A stretch of 64,000 bases of DNA from Chloroflexota bacterium (GCA_016215025.1 JACRMI010000055.1:1-64000), one strand, 5' to 3'. Shown: positions 1-9,655, counted from the stretch's first letter. The notes: generated by a model not told the origin, from the sequence alone. Numbers and translations are program-made.

Positions 1-66
1 AAATCGCAGAGCCGGTTCGCCCGTTACGTTCTGAGTTTCGTCGCTCGCATCGACGCCGCAAAGTGT

Positions 67-132
67 GTACGATGTCTCTGGACTCCGCGAAGTTAACGAA
101 ATCAAAAAATTGAGTACGATGTCATTGGACAT
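67..132 (+). promoter_or_regulatory. Candidate repeated operator upstream of the RuBisCO-like gene
   Basis: Two copies of GTACGATGTCNNTGGAC lie at 67-83 and 114-130, 47 bp apart, just before the gene starting at 145. The second copy contains the inverted repeat ATGTC-ATTG-GACAT (119-132). Paired sites of this kind suggest binding of a dimeric transcription factor. The regulator is not identified and no clear -35/-10 pair was found, so the assignment is inference. Confidence 0.4.
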
Positions 133-144
133 GACAATTAGAAT

Positions 145-1437
145 ATGAATCAAGCCGATCTGCGCGGTTTCTTTGCCGAGAAATCAACCTTGAACATGGA
201 CGACTATATTGTTCTCGAATATTATTTCGAATGTGCTGCGAATCCTGAACAAGCCGCGGCTCATTTGTGTCAAGAACAATCAACTGCCCAATGGAAGAGA
301 GTTGACGTAGACGAAGACCTGCGCGGCCGATTCGGCGCGAAGGTTATTGATCTAGTCGTGGAACGAATGCTCGATCAACCGACCTATCCTTTTTTGAGTC
401 ATTCAAATGACAAAGCGTATAGTTGCAAGGTGAAGATCGCACACCCGCATGGTAATTTCGGTGCGAAGATTCCGAATTTACTGACAGCGGTCTTAGGCGA
501 AGGAACATTTTATTCACCAGGTATTTCCGCAATTAAACTGTTGGATATAGAATTCCCGGAAAGCTATTTGGGGAATTTTCAGGGACCCAAGTTCGGCATC
601 GCAGGACTGCGAGAAATGTTAGGCGTCTATGATCGTCCCATTATGATCGGGGTGATCAAACCGAATTTGGGACTTGCACCAGAGCCTTTTGCTGAACTAG
701 CGCGCCAAGCGTGGCTAGGCGGCTTGGATATTGCGAAAGATGATGAGATGCTGTGTGATGTTGAATGGTCGCGGTTAACTGAACGCGCGGAAAGATTAGG
801 CGCGGCGCGATTAGAATGTGAAAGGCTCACGGGCGAAAAGAAAATCTATTTGGCAAATATCACCGATGAGGTAGATCGGCTAATTGAATTGCACGACATT
901 GCCGTCGCACGAGGTGCAAATGCGGTGATGGTGAATGGCATGACGACCGGCTTGAGTGCGGTCCGAATGTTGCGCAAGCACACACAGGTACCGCTGTTTG
1001 CTCATTTTGATTTCATTGCTCCTTTTACCCGGATGCTTTATTTCGGCGTTCATTCCAGGGTGATGACCAAACTCCAACGCATGGTCGGATTTGATAGCAT
1101 TATCCTGCCCGGGTTTGGCGACCGGATGAAGACATCCGATTCGGATGTCTTGCTCGATGTTCAGGAATGTCTAAAACCGTTGGGACATCTCAAACCCGTG
1201 TTGCCGGTACCGGCCGGCAGTCAGTGGGCTGGCTCGATCCCACAGTTGTACGAAAAACTACACAGCGTTGATTTCGGAATTGTGCCCGGACGTGCCGTGT
1301 TCGAACATCCGATGGGACCCCAAGCCGGTGCCGCCAGTCTTCGGCAGTCCTGGGAAGCTACGGTACGCGGACTAACCCTTTTCGATTATGCGCGCGATCA
1401 TGCTGAACTACTTGCAGCGATTAAGGAGGGTCACTAA
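145..1437 (+). CDS. RuBisCO-like protein (form IV)
   Basis: 430 aa, full length for the RuBisCO large-subunit superfamily. The metal-binding segment [10 protein letters not shown] (Lys198 for carbamylation, Asp200, Glu201) is kept and the beta-1 motif reads GVIKPNLGL. The second catalytic Lys of KPKLG is Asn174, and the loop-6 Lys is absent (LPGFGDRM), so bona fide CO2 fixation is very unlikely. RuBisCO-like proteins are known in methionine salvage and, in other subgroups, in decarboxylation or transcarboxylation of apionate-derived 3-oxo-acid phosphates. The uronate-glycan locus downstream makes a sugar-acid role attractive, but this is inference. No strong ribosome site precedes ATG 145; the usual family N-terminus ([12 protein letters not shown]) begins at the internal Met18. 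A perfect terminator follows at 1501. Confidence 0.88.
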   Translation: MNQADLRGFFAEKSTLNMDDYIVLEYYFECAANPEQAAAHLCQEQSTAQWKRVDVDEDLRGRFGAKVIDLVVERMLDQPTYPFLSHSNDKAYSCKVKIAHPHGNFGAKIPNLLTAVLGEGTFYSPGISAIKLLDIEFPESYLGNFQGPKFGIAGLREMLGVYDRPIMIGVIKPNLGLAPEPFAELARQAWLGGLDIAKDDEMLCDVEWSRLTERAERLGAARLECERLTGEKKIYLANITDEVDRLIELHDIAVARGANAVMVNGMTTGLSAVRMLRKHTQVPLFAHFDFIAPFTRMLYFGVHSRVMTKLQRMVGFDSIILPGFGDRMKTSDSDVLLDVQECLKPLGHLKPVLPVPAGSQWAGSIPQLYEKLHSVDFGIVPGRAVFEHPMGPQAGAASLRQSWEATVRGLTLFDYARDHAELLAAIKEGH

Positions 1438-1500
1438 TCACTGAACCCTAGTGCTATGGATTTGAGTGAGCACTCGATGCCCGTCGAACCCGCGATACCA

Positions 1501-1536
1501 AAAAGCGCGGCAGGTCAGAAAACCTGCCGCGCTTTT
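1501..1536. terminator. Bidirectional intrinsic terminator after the RuBisCO-like gene
   Basis: Perfect 15-bp stem, AAAAGCGCGGCAGGT (1501-1515) with its reverse complement (1522-1536), around a 6-nt loop. The stem ends in T on the plus strand and its A-run gives T on the minus strand, so it can stop the gene ending at 1437 and leftward transcription. Confidence 0.85.
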
Positions 1537-1643
1537 CTATCTCAGACTCACCATTGAATGAAAGACGCAGAATCCTATCCTTGAGCAATTATGCTCGACG
1601 CCGACGATGTCAGGAACTGCGCCAAGGCAGTCAGCACATTGGG

Positions 1644-1803
1644 GTTGAAGCACTGGAAGTCGTTACAAATAGAAGTTATTGTCTAACGGTTGCCGTAGTA
1701 CCTCAGTACTACGCGTGTCAAACTCGGGAAGTTCGTCCAAAAATAGAATTCCGCGATGCGCCAGCGAAATCTCCCCAGGATGGGGCCAGCGTCCGCCGCC
1801 AAC
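1644..1803. repeat. Left copy of a 160-bp comM-derived direct repeat
   Basis: Aligns without gaps to 18234-18393 (offset 16,590) with about 16 differences counted by eye. It covers the broken 3' end of the comM remnant and about 20 nt beyond its premature stop, so both copies descend from one already truncated sequence. Confidence 0.85.
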
Positions 1804-2649
1804 CAAGCCCGCGTGCGAAATCGTATGGTGTGGCGCACGAAACGGTCGATGGCGGATCAACGGCGAATTGGTGGGCAGCATATCGTTGACTGAATAGATA
1901 CGCGTGACCTCCAGCGCTTCGTCCAGCGTGAGGTTGGGCATAATGGAAGGCAGTGAACGTGCCAGCAAGGTTTTCCCCGCTCCAGGCGGACTGCTCATCA
2001 AACAATTGTGTTGTCCTGCTGCCGCAACTTCAAGCGCGCGCTTGACATGTTCCTGTCCGCGCACCTCGGCAAAATCGGTGGCGTAGGAGGGTGCGGTCTC
2101 GGGCGTGAAATCGTGCATCGGTCGATACGGCGCAATCGGTTGCATGTTCTGCAAATGCATTACGAGCGCGAACAAGGTTTCGATAGGATAGACGTTGAGA
2201 TCGGGCACGAGTGCGGCTTCGGGGGTATCCGCGGCAGGAACAAACAGCGTGTCGAATCCTTTTTCACGCGCGAGGGATGCCATGGGCAAGACGCCATTTG
2301 TGTGCCGGACGATTCCATCCAGCGAGAGTTCGCCGATGATGAGCGCGCGCGACAAATCGGCGTTGAGTTGTTCCGACGCCATCAACAGTCCGACGGCAAT
2401 CGGCAAATCGTAGGCGGGACCTTCCTTGCGTAAATCCGCCGGAGCTAGGTTGACGGTGATGCGTTTGAGAGGATAGGAGAACGAGGAATTTCTAATCGCG
2501 GCGCGGACACGTTCACGCGATTCTTGCACCGCCGCGTCGGGCAGACCGACAATCGTAAAACCGATTTGACCGTTAGAGACATCGACTTACACATCGACGA
2601 GCGCGCCGTCGAGTCCGACGACAGCACACGAAGTAACTTTGGCGAGCAT
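1663..2649 (-). pseudogene. comM: comM/yifB Mg-chelatase-like AAA+ ATPase, decayed
   Basis: ComM is a hexameric branch-migration helicase used in natural transformation, usually about 500 aa. The N-terminus starts at ATG 2649 (MLAKVTSCAVVGLDGALVDV) and hits an in-frame TAA at 2587-2589, where the family normally has an acidic residue. Downstream are the conserved [14 protein letters not shown] segment, the Walker A GAGKT, and the [11 protein letters not shown]alker B region. The frame then ends abruptly after [11 protein letters not shown], losing roughly the C-terminal third. A nonsense codon plus 3' truncation make this a pseudogene, although an internal start could still give a 288-aa protein. 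A second piece with the same breakpoint lies at 18234-18393. Confidence 0.85.
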
Positions 2650-2938
2650 CAATTTGTCTCCGTTGAGCAAAGAGTAGACGAAATCTACAAGGCACTTGTG
2701 GTAAGATTGTACTCGCGTGCGTGTGGTATGTCAAAACCAAGCTCATGTGAGCAAGGAGCGTTCACATTCCCGGCGGTTCATTCCTATTTCAAGATGCTAT
2801 TCACGTGCGTGGAGAAACGGTACGTGAACGGCAAAGCCAATGATTGAGCGAGACGCATATGCAACGGCGATATAGTGAAAACAGTCTTTATATGATGGTT
2901 CCAAAGAATTGACGCGTGAGTTTGTACAGTAAAATAAA

Positions 2939-2965
2939 TTCGCTGATCGTTAGACGACCAGCGAA
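2939..2965 (-). terminator. Likely terminator of the leftward glycan operon; rest of 2650-2976 is empty
   Basis: TTCGCTGATCG / CGACCAGCGAA form an 11-bp stem with one mismatch around a 5-nt loop. On the minus strand the stem is followed by a T-rich tract (TTTATTTTAC). It lies just beyond the stop of the lacZ remnant at 2977. I see no gene in 2650-2938. Confidence 0.55.
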
Positions 2966-2976
2966 CGTCTCGTTTT

Positions 2977-3904
2977 TTACGCAGCTCTTATACTGAATGC
3001 AAATCGATAGATTCGCTCAAGCAAGCGATACTTGTCCAACGTGTTGGGACCGCAACTCGCAGTGCCCAAACCGCGATGTGTACCGTCGAGATTGAGCATC
3101 ACCTCCGCGCGAGGCGCGAGGTCAATGGTATGTTTTGCGGCGAACAAATCTGCATCGGTGAGTGTTAGCCAACGCACATCTGTCTTGTGTCCGTGTTCTT
3201 GTGGCAAGACATACGGCACGTACTGCTCCGTCACCGTGCTCGTATAGCGTCCCACCATCGCCGATGCCCTGCGGTCGGGATAATTTTCCCAGGGTCCGCG
3301 CCCAAACCATTCCAACTGCTCTAACTCCGACGCCAAGACCAAATTTACGCCGATGCGCGGAACGTCGCGGATGGCTCTGCCGAGGCGTACAGTGTTCTCG
3401 ACACGCAGATGCCCAGACGCATCGAATGCGTAGCGATGCGTGTGAACAAAATCGTTTTGCTTGCCGCGACCTGATGCGCGGTGTACGATCTCAACTATCG
3501 GTACGCCTTTCGTGCGAATCAATCGAATGTGCTGTAACGAATGCTGAATTTGATCCAGTCCGAGATCGAGCCAACGTGCAAGCGTCCGGCTTTCTTGTCG
3601 TCCTAGGATCAACTTGATGCCGTCGTTGTCGGTTGCCGCGCGCCAAACGCTGAGCAATGGTCCGCGCACGAATTTCGATTTTGCGAAAGCCGATGCGACA
3701 CGCGGCACTCTCTTCGCCGTGCAGCGTTTTGAACGTGACGACAACCGCGTACAGATTCGGCGATTCGGCTGACCAAAGTTTCGGTGCGCATACTGATTGC
3801 TCGAATGTTACCTCAGAGCGCGGCAACATCGATTCATCGTACACGTTAGTTAAGGGGCGTTTGAAAACGGCGCGTTGGTTGCGGCATCTCCCAGGTTTTC
3901 TCAC
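2977..3904 (-). pseudogene. lacZ-type beta-galactosidase remnant lacking the catalytic domain
   Basis: Two LacZ pieces are joined out of frame. The first (about 3880-3690) encodes the immunoglobulin-like segment APKLWSAESPNLYAVVV...IGFRKIEIR. The second (about 3690-2977) encodes the C-terminal Bgal_small_N domain, with LSVWRAATDNDG, WFGRGPWENYPDRR and YVLPQEHGHKTDVRW. In intact LacZ the GH2 barrel with both catalytic Glu residues lies between them; here it is missing, and the join shifts the frame inside CGAAATTCGTGCGCGG. The N-terminal jelly-roll domain is also absent. It sits at the 3' end of the uronate operon and is probably a leftover of an earlier gene. Confidence 0.85.
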
Positions 3905-4008
3905 CGCCGAGAAATAGCAAAGGTAGAAGAGAAGAAGCGTTGGTCATCTTTGCAAATCCCTTTGCAATTTAGAAACCCGTTTTCTCATCGTTGGGAAACG
4001 GTTTTATT

Positions 4009-5130
4009 CTACAATCGAAGCTCTGGCTTGGTCAAACGCGTCAACGCCTCGACAAAATAATAGTCGCCGTAAATCAAACCGTGATCCATCGAGTCTTCTG
4101 GCTTGGAGCGCGTGCCATGTAACAAGATGCACGGTTCGTTCGTGCCGCGACTGCCGTAACTGTTCCACAACGATTCCAACATCGCCATCGCTTCTGTGTG
4201 CCAACAATCGGCATTCGCCGTGTCGAGCGTTGCCAAGAGCAATGACGCCGATGCCAGAATCGATGCAGCAGAACTATCGCGCACATCATCGGGAATGAAT
4301 GGACTATCATAATCCCAGTATGGCACACGATCAGGCGGCAGGCGATGCAAACAATATTCGGCGAGATGGTGCGCGGCATCGAGAAATGTCGCATTGCCTG
4401 TCTCGCGATAACATTTGGCAAAGCCGTACACCGCCCACGCTTGCCCACGCGACCAACACGATGTCGCGCTTAACCCTTGTGCTGTTTCTTGCTGAATGAA
4501 CTCGCCAGTGTCGGGGTCGAAATCGGTGACGTGTGAAGTCGACCAATCGGAACGGACGTGGCGTTGGAGCACCGTGTGCGCTTGCGTGATTGCCATCTCT
4601 GCAAATTTCTTCTCACCCGTTTCCTGGGTCGTCCAGAAAAGCAGATCGAGGTTCATCATCGTGTCAATGATCGCGCGTCCGCGTTCGCTCGGCGTGCCGT
4701 TCAACGGTCCCCACGCTTGAAAAAATTTACCTTTCGGGTTGAAACGTAACGCGAGCGTGCGCGCCGCTTGAATTGCCGATGCTTTGAAAGACGAATCGCC
4801 AGTCAGTTTATGTCCCAAGAGAAACGATAACTCGAAAAGGAATCCCAGGTCGTGGGTCGTCGTGTCGTGTTGACGCGGCGTGAGTCGACGAGTCCACTTG
4901 CGCGCGGCATGTTCGATGGTCGAATCGCCAGTATGCGCGTACGCCAGCCACAGCAATCCCGTCCAGTGTCCGCCCGTCCAAAATCCATCATCCGAGCACA
5001 GCCATTTACCATCCTTAGCGAGTTCGGGAAAATTATCGAGTGACGTGAGATTCTGGCGCGTCATATCGAGACTGTACGCCAACGCATCAGAAATAAATGA
5101 AGGGAGACTGCTGGGATTTTTTTGACTCAT
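4009..5130 (-). CDS. GH88 unsaturated glucuronyl hydrolase
   Basis: 373 aa, normal length for GH88/GH105-type (alpha/alpha)6-barrel hydrolases that hydrate and open the 4,5-unsaturated uronate left at the non-reducing end by polysaccharide lyases. THDLGFLFE (Asp94) and the Asp156 region (RAIIDTMMNLDLLFW) match the two catalytic Asp positions, and CWSRGQAWAVYGF (about 225-237) is a family hallmark. The start at 5130 is chosen because ATGA overlaps the stop of the upstream GH2 gene; in-frame codons further upstream run inside GH2. No signal peptide is seen, so it probably acts in the cytoplasm on imported oligosaccharides. It is the last intact gene of the operon. Confidence 0.9.
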   Translation of the reverse strand: MSQKNPSSLPSFISDALAYSLDMTRQNLTSLDNFPELAKDGKWLCSDDGFWTGGHWTGLLWLAYAHTGDSTIEHAARKWTRRLTPRQHDTTTHDLGFLFELSFLLGHKLTGDSSFKASAIQAARTLALRFNPKGKFFQAWGPLNGTPSERGRAIIDTMMNLDLLFWTTQETGEKKFAEMAITQAHTVLQRHVRSDWSTSHVTDFDPDTGEFIQQETAQGLSATSCWSRGQAWAVYGFAKCYRETGNATFLDAAHHLAEYCLHRLPPDRVPYWDYDSPFIPDDVRDSSAASILASASLLLATLDTANADCWHTEAMAMLESLWNSYGSRGTNEPCILLHGTRSKPEDSMDHGLIYGDYYFVEALTRLTKPELRL

Positions 5131-6854
5131 CGCCATAACTCGCGCAAACGATGTGCGGCTAGTTTGGGGCGGCGGTCGCGCGTGAACACGCCTTTCAAAT
5201 TCATTCCGCCCACGCGTTGCACCGCTTGCGATGTTTTGAAATCGCACATATTCCACACGTGCTCGCCAATCACAAACGACTTGCTTCGCAGAACCTGGAT
5301 GTATGCCGCGATACTGCCCGCTTGAAATTCTTCGGTGAACATTTCGGGGGGTTGCGCGTGCGAGCCAGGAACTGCATCCGCGCCAAACTCGGTGAGGATG
5401 ATGGGCTTGCGATATTTTTCGTACAGCGCATCGAGTTCTGCCGAGAGACTCGCCGCGCCAGCATCGATCTTGCCCGACTGCGAATACCAGCCCGCGTAGC
5501 GATTGAGACACACCAAATCACAGCACTCGAACGATTCTTCGCCTATGCCAATATACGTGGTGAGGGTAACTGGACGCGTAGCATCGATTGATTTGCATAG
5601 ATCACGGAGATTCTTGAAAAATGGTTTTGCCGAGGGCAACCACGAATGCGGCTCGTTCGCGATACTCCACGCGATCACACTGGGATGATTCTTGTCCCGC
5701 AACACGAGTTCCTGGGTGTACTGTTGGCACAATTCCAAGCGACGCGCCAGTCCTTCTTCGGCAAAGAATAATCCGACGGCGGGCGTTTCATCGATGACAA
5801 AAAATCCCAGTCGGTCTGCCAAGTCCATCATCTGTTCCGAGTACGGATAATGTGTCGTGCGAAACGAGTTCGCGCCGATCCACTTCATCATCGCATAATC
5901 TTTGACGATGACCGCGGGAACGAGTCCCCGTCCTGCAATCGGAAAATCTTCGTGACGCCCAAAGCCCTTGAGATAAATCGGCTTACCGTTCAGCAACAGT
6001 CTATCACCTTTGATTTCGACAGTGCGAATACCAATGGGCAACGTGTATCTATCAAATGTTTCGTCACCACGCGCCAATTCGACGGTGAGATCATACAGGT
6101 GCGGTGAATCGGACGACCACAGCGCAGCATCAGGCACAATTAGCACAGCATCATTTCCCGTTGTTTCAGCGTGAACGTTCGTGCCGCGCAGAGAAAATCG
6201 TGCGAGCGAATTTTCGCCTTCGTCACGATTCAGTTTGACGCGAACGATCCCAGCGTGCCCAGCAATATCTGTGACGACCGTCAGATCGGTGATGGCTTGA
6301 CGCGGCGTCGCGTACAACAACACGGGACGATGAATTCCGCAGAACGGAAAAAAATCAAACGATGCGGGCGGATTATTTTCCGTTTGACTGAGGAACATAT
6401 ACCTGGAATCAGCAGGAACATTACCAGGCGGTACGCGGTCAGGTTTGAGTTCGCCTTCGACGCGCACGACCAACACATTGCCTTCAGGTCGAACGTATGG
6501 CGCAATATCGAATTCAAAAGGCAGATGCCCGCCTTCGTGTTGACCGAGCCGCACACCATTTAGCCAGACCTCAGCAAAATAATTGACTGAATTGAATCGC
6601 AACCGAATGTGTTGCCGCGATGCGTCCCAACCCCAGGGTAAATCAAAACGGGTCTGATACCACGTGTTGCCAAGATAATCGCGCCAATCTTCGAACTGAT
6701 CGTTCCAACTTGCGGGAACTGCAACTGGGCGACCGTCGTTGAATCCCGCCCACCAATTCGATGCGACGCCTTGATTTCCTGGGTCAAAACGCAAATCCCA
6801 AAAACCAGAGAGGTCAACGCATTGTCGAAATGGATTGGATTGTGGATAAAGCAA
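5127..6854 (-). CDS. GH2 beta-glucuronidase
   Basis: 575 aa with the GH2 order: sugar-binding jelly roll (1-180), Ig-like domain (about 185-280), TIM barrel (about 285-575). The acid/base Glu is Glu401 (SIANEPHS) and the nucleophile Glu489 (ILTEFGAD). The Asn552-Leu-Lys554 motif followed by GVFTRDRRPK matches the NxK element that contacts the uronate carboxylate in beta-glucuronidases, which argues for glucuronidase rather than galactosidase activity. There is no signal peptide. It lies between a URO-D-like gene and GH88, overlapping GH88 by 4 bp. With the lyase and GH88 it would dismantle glucuronate-containing oligosaccharides in the cytoplasm. Confidence 0.9.
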   Translation of the reverse strand: MLYPQSNPFRQCVDLSGFWDLRFDPGNQGVASNWWAGFNDGRPVAVPASWNDQFEDWRDYLGNTWYQTRFDLPWGWDASRQHIRLRFNSVNYFAEVWLNGVRLGQHEGGHLPFEFDIAPYVRPEGNVLVVRVEGELKPDRVPPGNVPADSRYMFLSQTENNPPASFDFFPFCGIHRPVLLYATPRQAITDLTVVTDIAGHAGIVRVKLNRDEGENSLARFSLRGTNVHAETTGNDAVLIVPDAALWSSDSPHLYDLTVELARGDETFDRYTLPIGIRTVEIKGDRLLLNGKPIYLKGFGRHEDFPIAGRGLVPAVIVKDYAMMKWIGANSFRTTHYPYSEQMMDLADRLGFFVIDETPAVGLFFAEEGLARRLELCQQYTQELVLRDKNHPSVIAWSIANEPHSWLPSAKPFFKNLRDLCKSIDATRPVTLTTYIGIGEESFECCDLVCLNRYAGWYSQSGKIDAGAASLSAELDALYEKYRKPIILTEFGADAVPGSHAQPPEMFTEEFQAGSIAAYIQVLRSKSFVIGEHVWNMCDFKTSQAVQRVGGMNLKGVFTRDRRPKLAAHRLRELWR

Positions 6855-6884
6855 GATTGCCTCCCGAACAAATCGAAATCAGTT

Positions 6885-7865
6885 TTATGAATCACGAACA
6901 CCGTACTGTGAAAATTCATCGGATGCGATGAACTGCCAGTGCGGCTCCAAGCCAATCGAAACTGGGTCAGGGTACAAGCCAGCGATAAATCCACCCCGTG
7001 GTTTCCACAACTTGTCCAACAACTCGCGCGCCTCAGATCGAATGATCTTTTCGTCGTGGGTTTGCAGAGTTGTTTGAATATCGACTGGACACCAGAACGT
7101 CACGCGATTATGTTTTTGGAACTCAGCGAGCGTGTCAATGCCGTGAATGCGCGGCTGATCGAACTGAAAAACATCGATGCCACATTCGATTAGATCTGGG
7201 ATGAGCGCGGTCATCTTGCCGCACGAGTGCATGATGACATACAGATTCTGCGAATGCGCGAGCGCGCACAACGCTTGAAAACGCGGCTTGAATTCCTGCC
7301 GCCACAAACGCGGACTGATGAATGTACGCTCCTGCGTGCCCCAATCTTCCCAGAACATTACGCTATCTGCGCTGATTTCGCTCAGCCGTCGAATCTGCCA
7401 ACATATTTGTTCGTCAATCCGGTTGTGCAAAAGGTGAATGCGGTCAACCTCGGTGATCAAGTCCATCAAGTACTGATCGAACTTGCGCAACTGTTGCGCC
7501 ATCTTAAATGTAAATCCTTGCACACTGCCAATGTGCCATTGAGTCGGCGTGCTCACAAAAATTTCGCGCGCGTGCGCATAGTGTGCTGGGTCGGCATAGT
7601 CTGGTAGTGGACACGTTGCGACCTGGCTCAAATCTTCCAGGACGCCTTGGATGACTTGCCCCTTTGATGTTTCATCTACTCTGTCCCAGACATTGCCCCA
7701 TTCGTCCGTCCTCTGCCACTCGTGCTCTCCGACCTTGTGCCAAGCGTCAAGCGGATTCGGAATCTCTGCGCCACCGAAAACAAAATCGGATGGCTCGAAA
7801 GAATGGGCGACCCGTTGTGGGTATTCGAACGCCAATGTTCGCCGAACAATTTCACGACTGTTCAT
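6885..7865 (-). CDS. Uroporphyrinogen decarboxylase-like (URO-D/MtaA superfamily) protein
   Basis: 326 aa URO-D-fold protein. It carries the His-x-Cys pair in MHSCGKM (about residues 233-239) typical of the zinc-dependent corrinoid methyltransferase branch (MtaA/CmuA type) rather than of the heme-pathway enzyme. Its start (ATG 7865) overlaps the stop of the lyase gene by 4 bp, so it is an integral member of the glycan operon. Such proteins recur in carbohydrate loci without an assigned role; removal of O-methyl groups from sugars is possible but unproven, and no corrinoid protein gene is seen nearby. Confidence 0.75.
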   Translation of the reverse strand: MNSREIVRRTLAFEYPQRVAHSFEPSDFVFGGAEIPNPLDAWHKVGEHEWQRTDEWGNVWDRVDETSKGQVIQGVLEDLSQVATCPLPDYADPAHYAHAREIFVSTPTQWHIGSVQGFTFKMAQQLRKFDQYLMDLITEVDRIHLLHNRIDEQICWQIRRLSEISADSVMFWEDWGTQERTFISPRLWRQEFKPRFQALCALAHSQNLYVIMHSCGKMTALIPDLIECGIDVFQFDQPRIHGIDTLAEFQKHNRVTFWCPVDIQTTLQTHDEKIIRSEARELLDKLWKPRGGFIAGLYPDPVSIGLEPHWQFIASDEFSQYGVRDS

Positions 7866-9655
7866 AGAATTTCCATTCGCACGCGAAATTGTGTTTCGAT
7901 TTGTGCTGGCAAGACGACGCTCAAGCGTTTGAGGATTTCGGTCTTGGCATTCTCGCGGCTCTCTTTTTCCAATCGTTCGAGCGCAAAGCGCGCATCGCTT
8001 GGCGTTTCGATAGTCAGGTGCAACGTGTGATGCTTGCCGCGAATGATTGCCGTTGTGCCATTGATCTCGACATCACACCACGTCATCAACGTTTCTTCGA
8101 TCTCGACTGGATTTTCGGAAAATCGGAAAACATCGCGCAACGTGATGATGTTGGAATCGGGCGTGATGTGTCGCCGCGCGCTTGCCAGGTTCGTCAACGG
8201 ATACGCGCGCGCAAACTCAAGCTCAATACTTTTGGATGGCGTGTTCATCTCGATGTTCACGATTTCGCCGCGAAACTCTTTGCCTTCTTTCTGCAATTGC
8301 CCATCAATACGTGGCACGCTGTGGCTGTAGGAATTGGCAAAGATATTTTCGTAGCGGTGTTGATTGAAATAATCGCGCGAGTACAATCCACGACCTGGGT
8401 CAGTCAGCAGTGTCTCATTGTCTACGTGCAGGATGAAACTGCCAATGTCGTTGTGATTGTGGTTTTCATCGTTGTGCCCCGCTTTGATTACAAGAACGAC
8501 CTGTGCATCCTGGGGCATTCGTGTCACCAATCGCGCAACACCGCCCAGCGGTAGGTACGCGTCGGTGATGGGCGTGGGTGTATAGTACGTTCCATCCCAC
8601 CACAAGAAATTGCGCAACATCATCGTCAGCCGCCAATTGGTGTTGCTGATAAGTTCGCTGACAGCAGGTGGTGTCAGCAAACTGGCAAGCGATTGTTCGT
8701 CAGTCCGTTCCATCAATCGCGTCACGATGCCGTAATTGAAATTGAGTGCGTCATCGCAATCAGAAAAAGTTGCGAACATACTAGGCGACAAAAGCAACTT
8801 GGCTGGGTACGCCGCAATGTCGCGCATTCGTTGCGATGACAACAGATCAACCGCGCCGTTTGTGCGCGCGCGCAACATTTCGGACAAGGCGACGAAATTG
8901 ATCAACCCGTACTGCCAATAACTTACGCCCTCGTTTGAAGTTCCATCTTTTTCAAACCCAGCATCCAAATAAACACGCAAACCAGTCAACGCGATTTCGA
9001 GCGCACGCGCAACGCGACTGGGTTCTCGTTCTAACAACAGAAACGTCGCCGCTACCGAACTGTTGCACACGCCGTTCCAATTCATCCCAGCTTTGTGCCA
9101 CCAGAGCGCTCGATAATAACGTAGGTACGGATCAAAGGTGCGGTGTTCGATTTCGGCGCGAACCCGCAAACGCACCTCGACATCAAGTGTGTCGCCCAAG
9201 AGCGTGAGTGTTTCGGCAAGCGCGAAACCAGTCTCAGCCGAAAAAAGATCGATGATGTCATTCTCGTGCGCGGGCAACACCCAGTTCGTTTCTTCGCAAA
9301 TGCTCCACAGATAATCTTGCACCGTGTCTTTGAGTTCGACTTGACCGAAGAACATTCGCAACGTTGTGCCCGCGAGTTGAGCGCGTTTCAGAAAATACGG
9401 CGTCTCGTAATTCTTGCGATCACCTGTGCGCTGAAAAAGCCGATAGTGCGTGTAGCTTGTCTGTGGAACCTGGGGCAACGATTCCATCAGCGATTCGGTC
9501 TGCGCCAGAATTATTTGCGTTTGCGGCGCATTGTTCAACGCATCCAAATCTCGACGCGCCGTTCCTAGCTCAGGCAAATGCGATGTGCCAGGAACAATGA
9601 GCTGTTCGATTTCTGAGGCAGTCAAACGGAATGGATCAAGAATTAACTGTGGCAT
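7862..9655 (-). CDS. Heparinase II/III-like polysaccharide lyase
   Basis: 597 aa. The N-terminal half is an alpha-helical toroid (about 1-330). The C-terminal half is the heparinase II/III beta-sandwich, with the hallmark GHNDENHNHNDIGSF and DPGRGLYSRDYF (about 390-430), including the His residues used with Tyr and metal in this family. The family cleaves uronate-containing polysaccharides (heparin/heparan, alginate, related glycuronans) by beta-elimination, giving the unsaturated ends that GH88 removes. No signal peptide is visible, so it may act on imported oligosaccharides. Its start overlaps the nitroreductase stop by 20 bp. The exact substrate cannot be read from sequence. Confidence 0.85.
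   Translation of the reverse strand: MPQLILDPFRLTASEIEQLIVPGTSHLPELGTARRDLDALNNAPQTQIILAQTESLMESLPQVPQTSYTHYRLFQRTGDRKNYETPYFLKRAQLAGTTLRMFFGQVELKDTVQDYLWSICEETNWVLPAHENDIIDLFSAETGFALAETLTLLGDTLDVEVRLRVRAEIEHRTFDPYLRYYRALWWHKAGMNWNGVCNSSVAATFLLLEREPSRVARALEIALTGLRVYLDAGFEKDGTSNEGVSYWQYGLINFVALSEMLRARTNGAVDLLSSQRMRDIAAYPAKLLLSPSMFATFSDCDDALNFNYGIVTRLMERTDEQSLASLLTPPAVSELISNTNWRLTMMLRNFLWWDGTYYTPTPITDAYLPLGGVARLVTRMPQDAQVVLVIKAGHNDENHNHNDIGSFILHVDNETLLTDPGRGLYSRDYFNQHRYENIFANSYSHSVPRIDGQLQKEGKEFRGEIVNIEMNTPSKSIELEFARAYPLTNLASARRHITPDSNIITLRDVFRFSENPVEIEETLMTWCDVEINGTTAIIRGKHHTLHLTIETPSDARFALERLEKESRENAKTEILKRLSVVLPAQIETQFRVRMEIL

Noticed and set aside
145..1437. Functional RuBisCO for CO2 fixation
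   Set aside because: Second KPKLG lysine and loop-6 lysine are missing; no phosphoribulokinase in the window.
1554..1889. Plus-strand frame over the broken comM end
   Set aside because: It is antisense to conserved comM codons and half of it lies in the direct repeat; no ribosome site.
5131..5511. N-terminal extension of the GH88 reading frame
   Set aside because: These codons lie out of frame within the GH2 barrel; the 4-bp ATGA overlap gives the real start.
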